From Geomicrobium sp. JCM 19038 (lineage in GTDB: Bacteria; Bacillota; Bacilli; Bacillales; Marinococcaceae), in assembly GCF_000698125.1 (NCBI RefSeq), contig NZ_BAXA01000015.1, positions 1 to 64,000 on the forward strand: DNA of 64,000 nt. Direction: 5' to 3'. Position 1 is the first letter of the stretch. The number at the start of each line of letters is the position of its first letter. The notes under the pieces are model-generated. The model made no database searches. It worked only from the letters and a program-made list of their open reading frames with translations, and was not told where the DNA came from. A program made the position numbers and the translations under genes. Shown in pieces: positions 19,187 through 27,856 of the stretch.

Positions 19187-19876
19187 ATGGTTTGGTTGAT
19201 CGTTAGTGCCGTAACGCTCATATTGCTAGGATTCGGGGTTGTGACGTACTTCCTTCGTGTTTCGTGCCATATTCACATCCTCCAAGCCAATTTACATACA
19301 AACGGCGAACTACAAGTGAAGCTGTTGCGCGGCTTACTAAAAAAAACGTGGGACGTACCCGCCATTCGTTTTGATGAAAAGAACCTTTCTTTTGTTTTTG
19401 TGGAAGATGAGACAAAACTGTTTTCAAAGCGTAAACAGAAAAAGGTGAAAGAAGAGACACCGAGGGATATTGAGAATCGGCTGAAAGATTCTAAAGAATT
19501 GATTGAGGGCATTTCCCATCTTGGAACGATCGTTCGAAAGTTTTTAGCGACGGTTCGCGTTGAACAATGGAAATGGTCAACAACGTTTGGGACAGGGGAT
19601 GCTGCGGTAACGGGCATTGCTGCTGGAATTGCTTGGACGTTAAAAGCTTTTATTCTTCAACTCGTTTCGTCCTATACACAATTACAAGTTAGACCACATT
19701 TCCACGTGACACCCTTTTATCAGGCGCCGGTGTTTTATATGGATGTTCGTTGCATAGTTACTTTCCAAATCGGACACGCTATACGAGCATTACTTAAAAT
19801 GTGGATGCATAGCAAAAAGCTACAAAAAACATCCTCTCGGAATGAACGTACGGAACATGTAACGAAAGGGGCATAA
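19187..19876 (+). CDS. ytfI: DUF2953 protein YtfI
   Basis: About 229 residues. One N-terminal membrane segment (VWLIVSAVTLILLGFGVVTYF), a charged central region, and a C-terminal half with the DUF2953 pattern (WSTTFGTGDAAVTGIAAGIAW, then QLQVRPHF). The function is unknown; it lies directly before ytfJ as in B. subtilis and is often linked to sporulation. ATG 19187 follows GAGGG; ATG 19175 is the alternative. Confidence 0.88.
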   Translation: MVWLIVSAVTLILLGFGVVTYFLRVSCHIHILQANLHTNGELQVKLLRGLLKKTWDVPAIRFDEKNLSFVFVEDETKLFSKRKQKKVKEETPRDIENRLKDSKELIEGISHLGTIVRKFLATVRVEQWKWSTTFGTGDAAVTGIAAGIAWTLKAFILQLVSSYTQLQVRPHFHVTPFYQAPVFYMDVRCIVTFQIGHAIRALLKMWMHSKKLQKTSSRNERTEHVTKGA

Positions 19877-19882
19877 CGTGCC

Positions 19883-20326
19883 GTGGCAGAACATCCTATT
19901 CAAGGTTTAATGAAAACAGCAATGGAAAACATTAAAGAAATGGTCGATGTGAATACGATTATTGGTGATCCCGTTGAATCACCAGATGGCAATGTCATCA
20001 TCCCTGTTTCCAAAGTAGGCTTTGGGTTTGCAGCAGGTGGTACAGAAATGAACGTTGGACATGCGATGGATGAAGAAGAACGTCATCCGTTTGGAGGAGG
20101 TAGTGGTGGTGGTGTGTCCATTACGCCGGTTGCCTTTCTAATTGTCGGAACACATGGCGTTAAGATGATCCATTTGAACAATGGCACACACTTCTATGAG
20201 AAATTACTTGAACTTACTCCTCAAGTTGTAGAGAAAATTAAGGATCTCATTCAAGGAAATGAGCACATTGAAGACCAAAGTTTATCGCCAATCGATGTCA
20301 CAAAAAAAGAAACTCCGCCTTTTTAA
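19883..20326 (+). CDS. ytfJ: Spore protein YtfJ (GerW family)
   Basis: 147 residues from GTG 19883. N-terminal helical region IQGLMKTAMENIKEMVDVNTIIG, then GNVIIPVSKVGFGFAAGGTE and a glycine-rich loop GGGSGGGVSITPVAFLIV, all typical of the GerW family. In B. subtilis GerW is needed for germination with L-alanine. It is six bases after ytfI, so the two are co-transcribed. Confidence 0.92.
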   Translation: MAEHPIQGLMKTAMENIKEMVDVNTIIGDPVESPDGNVIIPVSKVGFGFAAGGTEMNVGHAMDEEERHPFGGGSGGGVSITPVAFLIVGTHGVKMIHLNNGTHFYEKLLELTPQVVEKIKDLIQGNEHIEDQSLSPIDVTKKETPPF

Positions 20327-20390
20327 ATTTGCAGACATTGCCAATTCCGATTAGACTAGATGTAAAGGATCTACTCTAGGAGGATTATAC

Positions 20391-20894
20391 ATGGCAAAAG
20401 TAACGTTTAAAGGCAACCCAATGACGCTAGTAGGAAATGAAGTTAAAGTAGGCGAACAAGCGCCGAATTTCACCGTACTTGATTCAAGTCTACAAGAGAA
20501 AACACTTGCAGATTACGAAGGTAAAACGATCGTAATTAGTGTGATTCCAAGCATCGACACAGGCGTTTGTGAACAACAGACGAAACGTTTTAATGAAGAA
20601 GCAGCTAAATTAGATAACGTTCAAGTCCTAACAATTAGCGCAGATCTTCCATTTGCACAAAAGCGCTGGTGTGCAGCAGAAGGCGTTGACAATCTTGAAA
20701 TGCTCTCAGACCACCGTGACTTTTCATTTGCACAAAGCTTCGGTCTAGGCATGAAAGAACTCCGCTTACTTGCTCGCGCTGTCTTCGTCATTGATGATAA
20801 AGGAACAATTCAACACGCTGAGTATGTTGAAGAGGCAACCAATCACCCTGACTATGACAATGCATTGGCACAAGTGAATAGTCTTATTAAGTAA
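20391..20894 (+). CDS. tpx: Thiol peroxidase, 2-Cys (Tpx)
   Basis: Peroxiredoxin that reduces hydroperoxides with thioredoxin. 167 residues. Peroxidatic C60 in DTGVCEQQTKRF and resolving C94 in KRWCAAEG are both present. AGGAGG precedes the ATG. It follows ytfJ as in B. subtilis and is closed by a strong hairpin. Confidence 0.97.
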   Translation: MAKVTFKGNPMTLVGNEVKVGEQAPNFTVLDSSLQEKTLADYEGKTIVISVIPSIDTGVCEQQTKRFNEEAAKLDNVQVLTISADLPFAQKRWCAAEGVDNLEMLSDHRDFSFAQSFGLGMKELRLLARAVFVIDDKGTIQHAEYVEEATNHPDYDNALAQVNSLIK

Positions 20895-20907
20895 TAGCAC
20901 ACAATAA

Positions 20908-20936
20908 ACTGGCTCATCATCTAATGATGAGCCAGA
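20908..20936 (+). terminator. Hairpin after tpx
   Basis: TGGCTCATCAT (20910-20920) and ATGATGAGCCA (20924-20934) form a perfect 11-base stem with loop CTA; no T run, only GCTGTTT further on. Confidence 0.6.
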
Positions 20937-20968
20937 CGCTGTTTAGAAAATGTTCTCGTAAATGAGTA

Positions 20969-21079
20969 GGCGGCTTCTGTGGCTACGCTTGCCGCGGGCG
21001 TTGCCTCAGCTATCGTGCTACGCACGATGATCTTCTGCTAACGCTTCTCCCGCAGGCGTCTTCGCCACGACAGCCGCTT
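20969..21079. repeat. Palindromic interspersed repeat, intact copy
   Basis: Outer arms GCGGCTTCTGTGGC (20970-20983) and GCCACGACAGCCGC (21064-21077) pair with few mismatches. Inside are GCCGCGGGCG (20991-21000), an ATCGTGC/GCACGAT hairpin (21012-21028) and CTCCCGCAGGCG (21047-21058). It is much more GC-rich than its flanks. A related copy is at 26127-26220. Such elements recur in intergenic DNA of many Bacillaceae. The 20895-21281 gap holds nothing else I recognise. Confidence 0.8.
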
Positions 21080-21281
21080 TACTATGACATGTTGAAGTTT
21101 TACAAATGCTAAGTTAAAATGTATTACTTTGATGCTTTAAACTCTACAAGTTCATTAACTTTCCACTTCTTATTTATACTAGAACAACACCATTTTGACA
21201 TTCTGACGACGTATACTTGTATGTGTCGTTTTTCTTACGTCTTAAAGGATGTTAAGAAAAGTTATGTATTAAGTATATTAA

Positions 21282-21902
21282 TTATCCTAATAGTTTCTTT
21301 TTTTCCGTTTGGAACTCTTCATCTGAAATTGCCCCAATATCCAATAGCTCTTTCAATTCTTTTATTTTAGCGTAATTACTTAATTCTATTTCATGAGTAG
21401 AATTTATAGTTGCCCCTTTAACTTTTTTAATAGCTTCGTTTGTCGCATCAATAAATGGTTGTACAGTGGCTTTCATGCACTGTTTAATTATAAATTTATC
21501 TGCTCCATCCCAAATGTGAATTTCGCCGAACACCATCCCTCTTTTTTGAGCGATAGAATTAATTTTTTCTAATAATATTTCTTTTTGTTTAATGCCATAA
21601 ACCATACCTTTATCTATAAAAATAACCCTTTGGTTCGTTGAGACGACTAGCCAAGTGTTCCCTTCTAAAAATCCACTGGTAGCGTAATTAACAACCTCAT
21701 TATCATGAAGAATTTTAGGAAGCTCTTTTATTTCTTTTTTAGTTCCGAAGGTATCGCTGATCCCTACTTCTTTAAAACGGTGCTTAACAGATTCAACAGT
21801 ATGCAAATATTTTCTCCTCTTTCTGTAATAGTATAAAAGAAAATTCAATTGAAAAAATAGTAATATTAAGCAGTAACTTAGGTGTGTATAATCGTAAGTC
21901 AT
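21282..21902 (-). CDS. PH-like domain protein with C-terminal SHOCT-like motif
   Basis: About 206 residues. A hydrophobic stretch (LSYCLILLFFQLNFLLYYY) is followed by basic RKRRK, then a bacterial PH-like domain (LVVSTNQRVIFIDKGMVYGIKQKEILLEKI). A SHOCT-type ending is clear: IKELKELLDIGAISDEEFQTEKKKLL. These modules usually mediate membrane or protein binding. AT content is higher than in neighbours, so it may be acquired. The N-terminal part is unusual for relatives, so the start is uncertain. Confidence 0.75.
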   Translation of the reverse strand: MTYDYTHLSYCLILLFFQLNFLLYYYRKRRKYLHTVESVKHRFKEVGISDTFGTKKEIKELPKILHDNEVVNYATSGFLEGNTWLVVSTNQRVIFIDKGMVYGIKQKEILLEKINSIAQKRGMVFGEIHIWDGADKFIIKQCMKATVQPFIDATNEAIKKVKGATINSTHEIELSNYAKIKELKELLDIGAISDEEFQTEKKKLLG

Positions 21903-22159
21903 AAGCCACTTTTAATCAATAAAGATAAATAAAGTAATAAACCTAAGTTCTATTAATGGCAAAAGAGATGGACGAGATGTTGAATACAGCTGTATATTCA
22001 TTAGGAAAAATTTAGTCGATAAAAGAGTCGGTTCAGTACGATCAAAGAGTTACCGATACTTGAGAATATTGCATTCCGACTATAACAATGCATTGTCATA
22101 AGTAAACAGCCTTTTTATTTGAAAACAGATCTAGAGTCGTTGCTCCTATATAATTTATG

Positions 22160-22498
22160 CTAATGATCAATGACTTCAAAAGTTGTTGCAGTCATTTGAA
22201 CAGGATAACTTTCCATCATTACACCATCATACCCGACTCTAATCGAAGCGCCTTTTTTAACTTGAGCGAATTTAAAAACAGTACTCGCTGGAATTCGCAC
22301 GATTACAGTGTCTGATAAATGAGGATCTTCTTCAATATCAATCGTAAAGGAAAAGCCCATCCTATTGATGTCTGAGGTTACACCCTCGATATACAAAAGC
22401 GTCTCATCGTGATCTGTTGGATCAGCATTAGAATTAGTACAAGCAACGAATAGCATGAATAGTAGCAGCGTAACGATAAAGACGTTTAACGTTTTCAC
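22160..22498 (-). CDS. Small lipoprotein, DUF3221-like
   Basis: 112 residues. A hydrophobic signal (VFIVTLLLFMLFVAC) ends in a lipobox-like FVAC at residue 20, so it is probably lipid-anchored on the outer membrane face. The rest is a small beta-rich domain (EGVTSDINRM..., VRIPASTVFKFAQVKKGASIRVGYDG) of the kind seen in DUF3221 proteins. Role unknown. The 22-21.9 kb gap upstream of it on the left holds nothing I recognise. Confidence 0.75.
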   Translation of the reverse strand: MKTLNVFIVTLLLFMLFVACTNSNADPTDHDETLLYIEGVTSDINRMGFSFTIDIEEDPHLSDTVIVRIPASTVFKFAQVKKGASIRVGYDGVMMESYPVQMTATTFEVIDH

Positions 22499-22549
22499 GA
22501 CAGAACAATGGATTACGTTGTCATTGCCTTACCTACCCCAGAGTCATGT

Positions 22550-23314
22550 TTAAGTGAGCCCTTTCTTTTCGTCAACGAGTTTCTGAAAAGCGCTTGGGTC
22601 AGTAAGGTAAAGACGCTCATCAAGTGCTTGGTCAATTTTTGCGTTAATCATGTCTGATTGAACCGTATGAATGGTTTCTTCCACTTCAACGTTTTGTGTG
22701 TACGTTTTCTTTGCAAGAGCATCAACGAGCATCTCATCTGTAAATTGGTACATGCTTGAAAGCGTGAGTCGGTACTTCCCATTACGATCGACTTCAGTTA
22801 CGTTTCCAGGTTGCCCTTTAAAAGGTTCCATATGAGAAGTGAACGTATCATACGTATTGGAATCTTCATTGTAATAGTCACATCCAACGACGAGGTTCGA
22901 CCGGACAGTTACTTGATCACCGACGCGGAACCGTGTAATGGTCGGTATGTCATAAGGAAGAACATAAGCGAAATTGTTCGTTGGTGGATCTTGCAAGATC
23001 ATCACAGCAAGTTGCTTGTTCTCAACCGTAAGCAGACGGCCTTTATGGACGACCGTTCGGTTTCGAAGCGTATACCCATAGACAGGGTCATAGAAAAGCG
23101 TTCGACTAGACCCACGTATAAGCTCTTTCCCACCTTGACCTAAATAGACCCCGCGAATGCTTCCATTGCGATAGAGTTTCGCATCGGTTAGATAAATCGT
23201 ATAATTCTGACTTTCTTCAATGAGAACTTCCCCGTACGTTGTTTCAATTCTGTACGTATCTGGCTGCATTCGGTGTAATACGATAACTGTACCTTTTTGA
23301 ATACGAACCAACAC
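22550..23314 (-). CDS. IDEAL-domain-like protein of unknown function
   Basis: About 254 residues. The C-terminal 35 or so residues (INAKIDQALDERLYLTDPSAFQKL) fit the short IDEAL domain of Bacillus proteins, named for a central IDEAL-type motif; here it reads KIDQALDER. The rest is beta-rich (VRIQKGTVIVLHRMQPDTYRI at the start) and I do not recognise it. The start is ambiguous: AGAGGAG directly abuts ATG 23320, so GTG 23314, six bases downstream of the ribosome site, is preferred. Confidence 0.65.
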   Translation of the reverse strand: MLVRIQKGTVIVLHRMQPDTYRIETTYGEVLIEESQNYTIYLTDAKLYRNGSIRGVYLGQGGKELIRGSSRTLFYDPVYGYTLRNRTVVHKGRLLTVENKQLAVMILQDPPTNNFAYVLPYDIPTITRFRVGDQVTVRSNLVVGCDYYNEDSNTYDTFTSHMEPFKGQPGNVTEVDRNGKYRLTLSSMYQFTDEMLVDALAKKTYTQNVEVEETIHTVQSDMINAKIDQALDERLYLTDPSAFQKLVDEKKGLT

Positions 23315-23453
23315 GCCCATCTCCTCTGCAAATAAAGTCAAGATCACCGTTCGTGAAATAATGTAAGTTTATTTACTATGACACAAAAGTCCGTTTTTTT
23401 CTAGCGGAAAGAATCCATAACAAAAAAACCACTGAAGAACATTTCAGTGGTTG

Positions 23454-24059
23454 TTAAGCATAAGCTGCTTGAATGGCCGTTGTATAACAGTCATAACAAA
23501 CAGATTCATAGATTTGGGTTGCATCCGCATAATCTTCAACATTAATGGGTGAACCAGACGTTTGCAAAACACCATCTAAATAGAGAAGGTGGTGAGTCGC
23601 ATCTTGAGAACAATGAGCACATGGCATGGAAAGGTGGTGGATCGTAAATCCACATTCCATCGCACGCTTAATCGGAGAGAACATTTCACCTGTATATGAA
23701 ATCATGAGCCGTACGCTTGGATGGCTACATCAAAGCGAATGGAAGCTTTCGCTAACGCTTCAACTTGTTCATCTGTGAAAAATTGTAATTCATCCACAAG
23801 AATCACTTCAGCCGTTCAGTCTCAATAATCGATTGTACATAAGATCCTTCATCGTACTTTGGGATAATGTGTGCGGGGCGTTTCGTATGTAGTGCTCGTG
23901 AAGAAACGAAAGCGCCATCTCGAAGGTCTGTTTCTGGTTTTAACGTTAAACCTTCTTCCCTTGTTCATCTAATTGATACCCGTGCATCAATAAATGAGCA
24001 GATTTCGCAGATTTCATTGTGCCGAGCATTAAATGGCGGACTTTATTAGATTTCAACAT
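23454..24059 (-). pseudogene. Thymidine kinase-like gene with three frame breaks
   Basis: Reading from ATG 24059, the protein has a P-loop GTMKSAKSAHL, then TLKPETDLRDG, then the Walker B-like ILVDELQFF, then AYGLMISYTGEMFSP and a zinc-ribbon region CAHCSQD...CYDC. This order matches thymidine kinases. Three single-base losses (near 23945, 23818 and 23708) interrupt it; restoring one base each gives 202 residues. The P-loop lacks the usual second Gly (GKS), having AKS, and the lasso region is unusual, so it may be a divergent paralogue. The breaks resemble those in essential genes here, so the gene may be intact in the organism. Confidence 0.72.
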
Positions 24060-24244
24060 GGAAGCACCTCGTTACGTCATTTTACATGTGGACAGTCAGA
24101 CCTTTATCTTGTCACAGAATGTCATTTCATGCAATGCGTAATCATTGTATGAAAATGGATTATTTTGTGTGCTCCTCTTCTGAAGGTAGAGATGTAGGGA
24201 ACGAACGTGATAAACTGGAACAAGATTGTATTCGAGGTGAAAAG

Positions 24245-25234
24245 ATGGAACGTCAAATAGATACAGATCAGTTGTTTCACGTATTGGATGAAATGGCTGA
24301 AACGCTAAGTAATGAAGGGCATGGCAGTTACTTGGAGACACTTGCGCTTGCTGGAGATAATTTATTCCAAGGAAGCATTATGCAACAACCGCTCTCCGAT
24401 GTTGCCTTTAAGAAAATGGAAGAGCAATTTAAAAAGATTGATCAAATGACAATGGAACGCGAAACCGTTCGAAAGGCATTTCAACTTGCGATTATAAAAG
24501 GGATGAAGCAAGCCGTACAACCCCATCATGCGATGACACCTGATGGTATTGCTATTTTTATGTCGTATTTGTTAAAGCGTTTATTAAAAGATCAATTAGG
24601 GGTGAGTGTTTACGACCCTGCTGTAGGAACAGGAAACATGCTTACTGCTATGATGAACCATACTGAAGGCATCGAACGTGCAATTGGAGCGGACGTGGAT
24701 GAGTCACTAATCCGCCTTGCGTTCGTTATGTCGAACTTACAGCAATATGAACTAGAACTGTACAATATGGACAGTGTGAAAGAAGAAGGTATACCAACGG
24801 TTGATGTGATTGTATCAGACCTTCCAAATGGGATTTATACGAACGATGAGGTCGTGGAGTCGTTCAATACGAAACCTAGTGAAGGAAGAATGCCGGCAGA
24901 ATATGCAATCATTGAAAACAGCTTACGTGCATTAAAACCAGGTGGAGTTATGCTTTTATTAATTCCAAATGATATGTTTACAAGAGAACATTCGGAAGCG
25001 TTCCGTACATTCATGAGAAAAGAGACGATTACGCTTGGAATGTTGCAACTTCCTGATACGATGTTTAAAGCTGAACGGCATGGTAAGAGCATTTGGATGC
25101 TACAAAAGCAAGGCCAAGATGTTGTGGCACCACAACAAGCTTTATTCGCAGAACTTCCATCGTTTACGCGTGCAGAAGCGATGACAGACATGATGGCTAA
25201 AATTAACGAATGGTTTGATCACATTTATAACTGA
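24245..25234 (+). CDS. ytxK: SAM-dependent methyltransferase YtxK
   Basis: 329 residues, class I methyltransferase fold of the N6-adenine DNA methylase type. Motif I is DPAVGTGNML, an acidic ligand follows in GADVDESL, and the NPPY-like motif IV is SDLPNG, so the usual NPPY is altered. Restriction partners are absent, so it is more likely a housekeeping enzyme than part of a restriction system. ATG 24245 (MERQIDT) is chosen on GAGGTGAAAAG and on homology; the frame extends upstream without a better site. Confidence 0.88.
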   Translation: MERQIDTDQLFHVLDEMAETLSNEGHGSYLETLALAGDNLFQGSIMQQPLSDVAFKKMEEQFKKIDQMTMERETVRKAFQLAIIKGMKQAVQPHHAMTPDGIAIFMSYLLKRLLKDQLGVSVYDPAVGTGNMLTAMMNHTEGIERAIGADVDESLIRLAFVMSNLQQYELELYNMDSVKEEGIPTVDVIVSDLPNGIYTNDEVVESFNTKPSEGRMPAEYAIIENSLRALKPGGVMLLLIPNDMFTREHSEAFRTFMRKETITLGMLQLPDTMFKAERHGKSIWMLQKQGQDVVAPQQALFAELPSFTRAEAMTDMMAKINEWFDHIYN

Positions 25235-25244
25235 AGGTGATGGC

Positions 25245-26063
25245 ATGGATGAAGCAAAGCTTCACGAAAGACTTCGTGAGTTGTATGAATGGGAAGATGT
25301 ATATTTCCCTGAAGAGATTCGACATCGTAAGTTAACGAACAGTCAAGATGTGTTACCAAAGCGTTATGAAAAAAAGCTCGTAGAACTTGTTGATCGCTTT
25401 ATGTTTTATACACAAACACTCATCTTGAACTCGAGTGCACAAGTTGAAGCGGAGCAACGTATCTTATCCACTGCAAAAGTGTTTAATCATCGCATTGAAC
25501 ACATTTCTGAGTTGAATCAACTTTCGTTTGAACAGAACAAGTTCATCCTTGAACAACAAACGGCCAAACAACGCTTATTGTCGTTTGGACAAGGTGGCTT
25601 GACGGGTCTTGGTGGACCGTTTTTATTAGCAGCAGACTTACCGCTAATGCTTGCTACTAACTTACGCACGGTTCAATTGGCAGCAATGTCGTTTGGCAAT
25701 GACCTTAGACATCCAAGAGAAATGATGATTGCCTTAAAAGCCTTCCACGTTGCTACGCTTCCGAGAAAATCGCAATATGAAGGTTGGACTGAGCTACAAG
25801 CCGAGAAAGAAATATGGATGGGGCGCTTTCCTGTCTTTTATGGTGGCAATGAGGAAGTTACATCTGTAGAGTGGTTCCAACAACCGTTGCGCCAAATTGC
25901 GAAGTTAATGATGATTTCTGTCTTAAGAAAGAAGATGGTTCAAGGCATTCCTATTGCAGGAATTGCAGTGGGGGCGTACAGCAATTATCAATTGGCAAGG
26001 CAAGTGTCAACGATTGCAGGACATTATTATGAGCGACGTTATTTAGAAGAAATCTTACAATAG
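25245..26063 (+). CDS. EcsC-family protein
   Basis: About 272 residues. The central LSFGQGGLTGLGGPFLLAADLPLMLATNLRTVQ is the hallmark of the EcsC family, with a second hydrophobic stretch (IPIAGIAVGAYSNYQ) near the end; likely membrane-associated. Function unknown. It starts at ATG 25245, 11 bases after ytxK, so it is probably co-transcribed. In B. subtilis the gene after ytxK is ackA; it is not here. Confidence 0.88.
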   Translation: MDEAKLHERLRELYEWEDVYFPEEIRHRKLTNSQDVLPKRYEKKLVELVDRFMFYTQTLILNSSAQVEAEQRILSTAKVFNHRIEHISELNQLSFEQNKFILEQQTAKQRLLSFGQGGLTGLGGPFLLAADLPLMLATNLRTVQLAAMSFGNDLRHPREMMIALKAFHVATLPRKSQYEGWTELQAEKEIWMGRFPVFYGGNEEVTSVEWFQQPLRQIAKLMMISVLRKKMVQGIPIAGIAVGAYSNYQLARQVSTIAGHYYERRYLEEILQ

Positions 26064-26126
26064 AAGAAAGTAGCTAGTATTCGTTGCTTCAGGCTGTTAA
26101 TAAATGAAAACTAATAAATGGATGAT

Positions 26127-26220
26127 GCGGCTTATGTGGTTACGCTTGCCAAGAGTGTTGTCAGCTGATGGACTTTAGCTAACTATACTCTCGCAGGCGT
26201 CATTTCCACAACAGCCGCTT
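26127..26220. repeat. Palindromic interspersed repeat, degenerate copy
   Basis: Outer arms GCGGCTTATGTGGT (26127-26140) and CCACAACAGCCGC (26206-26218). It shares TACGCTTGCC, TCAGCT, CGCAGGCGTC and the outer ends with the copy at 20969-21079, but the internal hairpin is lost. The rest of the gap (26064-26650) holds only the argG control region. Confidence 0.7.
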
Positions 26221-26524
26221 TTGTTTTGCATATTTTAGCTACGATAACAACGTTGAATGAGCTATATTCATAAGTACAATTTTTTTAACGTTGTAATTGA
26301 CCGAAGAGTTTAAGGTTGTCACAAATGGTAATGAAAACACGCTGAACTGTGTTTTCCTAGTGCGAAGCGTGAAAGCAACCGCCAGTAATGGAAATTATAT
26401 AAATCTTGGTCCTTTTTTTAAAACAAATCGTTGAATCGCGAACGTCACGTTATTACATTTTATAAAATGTATGTATAACTATTGATGTTCATTAAAGATG
26501 GTGTTACAGTATATTTAGATATTG

Positions 26525-26552
26525 AGAGAGGGCGATCCTCTTATATTTTTTA
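26525..26552 (+). promoter_or_regulatory. Hairpin with T-rich tail in the argG leader
   Basis: GAGAGG (26525-26530) and CCTCTT around a short loop, then TATATTTTTTA. It could be an attenuator or a terminator of an upstream transcript. Confidence 0.35.
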
Positions 26553-26580
26553 CTAATTAATGCATAATAATAATATCGAT

Positions 26581-26594
26581 AGCATGTTTATTCG
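26581..26594 (-). promoter_or_regulatory. Candidate arginine-repressor (AhrC/ArgR) box before argGH
   Basis: The minus strand reads CGAATAAACATGCT, which matches 11 of 14 positions of the TGAATAAAAATKCA-type ARG box as I recall it. A second weak half (TGCATAATAAT) lies upstream near 26560. The position, shortly before the gene, fits repression by arginine. Confidence 0.4.
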
Positions 26595-26650
26595 TACCGA
26601 AACTTTATACACGGAGGTGAATGAAGGGGAAAAGATCCCTTTCAATCAAT

Positions 26651-27856
26651 ATGAACAAACAAAAAGTCGTTTTAGCCTATTCAGGTGGTTTAGATACGTC
26701 AGTTGCAGTTAGATGGTTAATGGATCAAGGATATGAAGTCATTGCAGTTGGCTTAGATGTTGGTGAAGGTAAAGATTTAGAAACAGTAAAACAAAAAGCG
26801 ATTAATGTCGGCGCAAGCCAGTCGTATACAATTGACGCAAAAAAAGAATTTGCAGAAGAGTTCGTATTGCCTGCACTTCAAGCGCGTACAATGTATGAAG
26901 ATAAATATCCACTCGTATCAGCGTTATCAAGACCACTCATCGCAAAGAAGCTCGTTGAGATTGCTGAACAAACTGGTGCAGGATCAGTTGCGCACGGGTG
27001 TACCGGTAAAGGAAACGACCAAGTTCGTTTTGAAGTGTCAATTCAAGCGCTAAATCCAGATCTTGAAGTATTAGCACCTGTTCGTGAGTGGGGTTGGTCC
27101 CGTGACGAAGAAATTGAATATGCAAAAGAGCATAACATTCCGATCCCGATTGATTTGGATAACCCGTATTCGATTGACCAGAACCTGTGGGGGAGAAGTA
27201 ATGAGTGTGGAATTCTTGAAGATCCGTGGGCCACACCACCAGAAGGTGCGTATGATCTGACAAAACCACTTGAAGAAACACCAGACACGCCAGATACGAT
27301 TGAAATTGAATTCGAACAAGGTAAGCCAGTCGCAGTTGACGGCGTTCATTATGAATTAGATGAATTGATTATGCATCTAAACAAAATTGCGGGTGCACAT
27401 GGGATCGGAAGGATTGATCACGTTGAGAATCGTCTTGTTGGGATTAAATCACGTGAAGTGTATGAAACACCAGGTGCAACAACGTTAATTAAAGCGCATA
27501 AGGAATTAGAAGACTTAACACTTCCAAGAGAACTTGCGCACTTTAAACCGATCGTCTCTAAGCAATTAACGGAACTCATTTATCAAGGTCTTTGGTTCTC
27601 TGCACTTCGTCCAGCGCTTGAAGCGTTTTTGAAGGAATCACAAAAGTCCGTAACAGGAACAGTACGTGTGAAGCTCTTTAAAGGTCATGCGATTGTAGAA
27701 GGACGTAAATCACCATTCTCACTTTATGATGAGAAGCTTGCTACGTATACGAAAGAAGATGAGTTTGATCACAACGCAGCAGTTGGGTTTACGCAGCTTT
27801 GGGGACTTCCAACGAAGGTGCACAGCCAAGTAATGAAGAACGGTGTGAAACTATGA
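26651..27856 (+). CDS. argG: Argininosuccinate synthase
   Basis: Joins citrulline and aspartate with ATP to argininosuccinate. The N-terminal ATP-binding motif is [11 protein letters not shown], then [13 protein letters not shown] and [11 protein letters not shown], all classical. About 401 residues from ATG 26651 (MNKQK), matching homologues. The ribosome site is odd: GGAGGTGA (26613-26620) directly abuts an in-frame ATG at 26621 that would add ten atypical residues, and lies 30 bases before ATG 26651. A small hairpin (AAGGG/CCCTT) sits between. Overlaps argH by four bases. Confidence 0.96.
   Translation: MNKQKVVLAYSGGLDTSVAVRWLMDQGYEVIAVGLDVGEGKDLETVKQKAINVGASQSYTIDAKKEFAEEFVLPALQARTMYEDKYPLVSALSRPLIAKKLVEIAEQTGAGSVAHGCTGKGNDQVRFEVSIQALNPDLEVLAPVREWGWSRDEEIEYAKEHNIPIPIDLDNPYSIDQNLWGRSNECGILEDPWATPPEGAYDLTKPLEETPDTPDTIEIEFEQGKPVAVDGVHYELDELIMHLNKIAGAHGIGRIDHVENRLVGIKSREVYETPGATTLIKAHKELEDLTLPRELAHFKPIVSKQLTELIYQGLWFSALRPALEAFLKESQKSVTGTVRVKLFKGHAIVEGRKSPFSLYDEKLATYTKEDEFDHNAAVGFTQLWGLPTKVHSQVMKNGVKL

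Noticed and set aside
21119-21370. 83-residue Phe/Leu-rich frame on the plus strand
   Set aside because: It has no ribosome site and overlaps the 3' end of the PH/SHOCT-like gene on the other strand.
24245-25234. YtxK as a restriction-modification enzyme
   Set aside because: No specificity or endonuclease gene nearby; motif IV is SDLP rather than NPPY, and the gene is a fixed part of the conserved order.
20895-26220. A mobile element or defence island in the accessory stretch
   Set aside because: No transposase, integrase, phage or toxin-antitoxin gene was found; the repeats are non-coding and the neighbours are ordinary.
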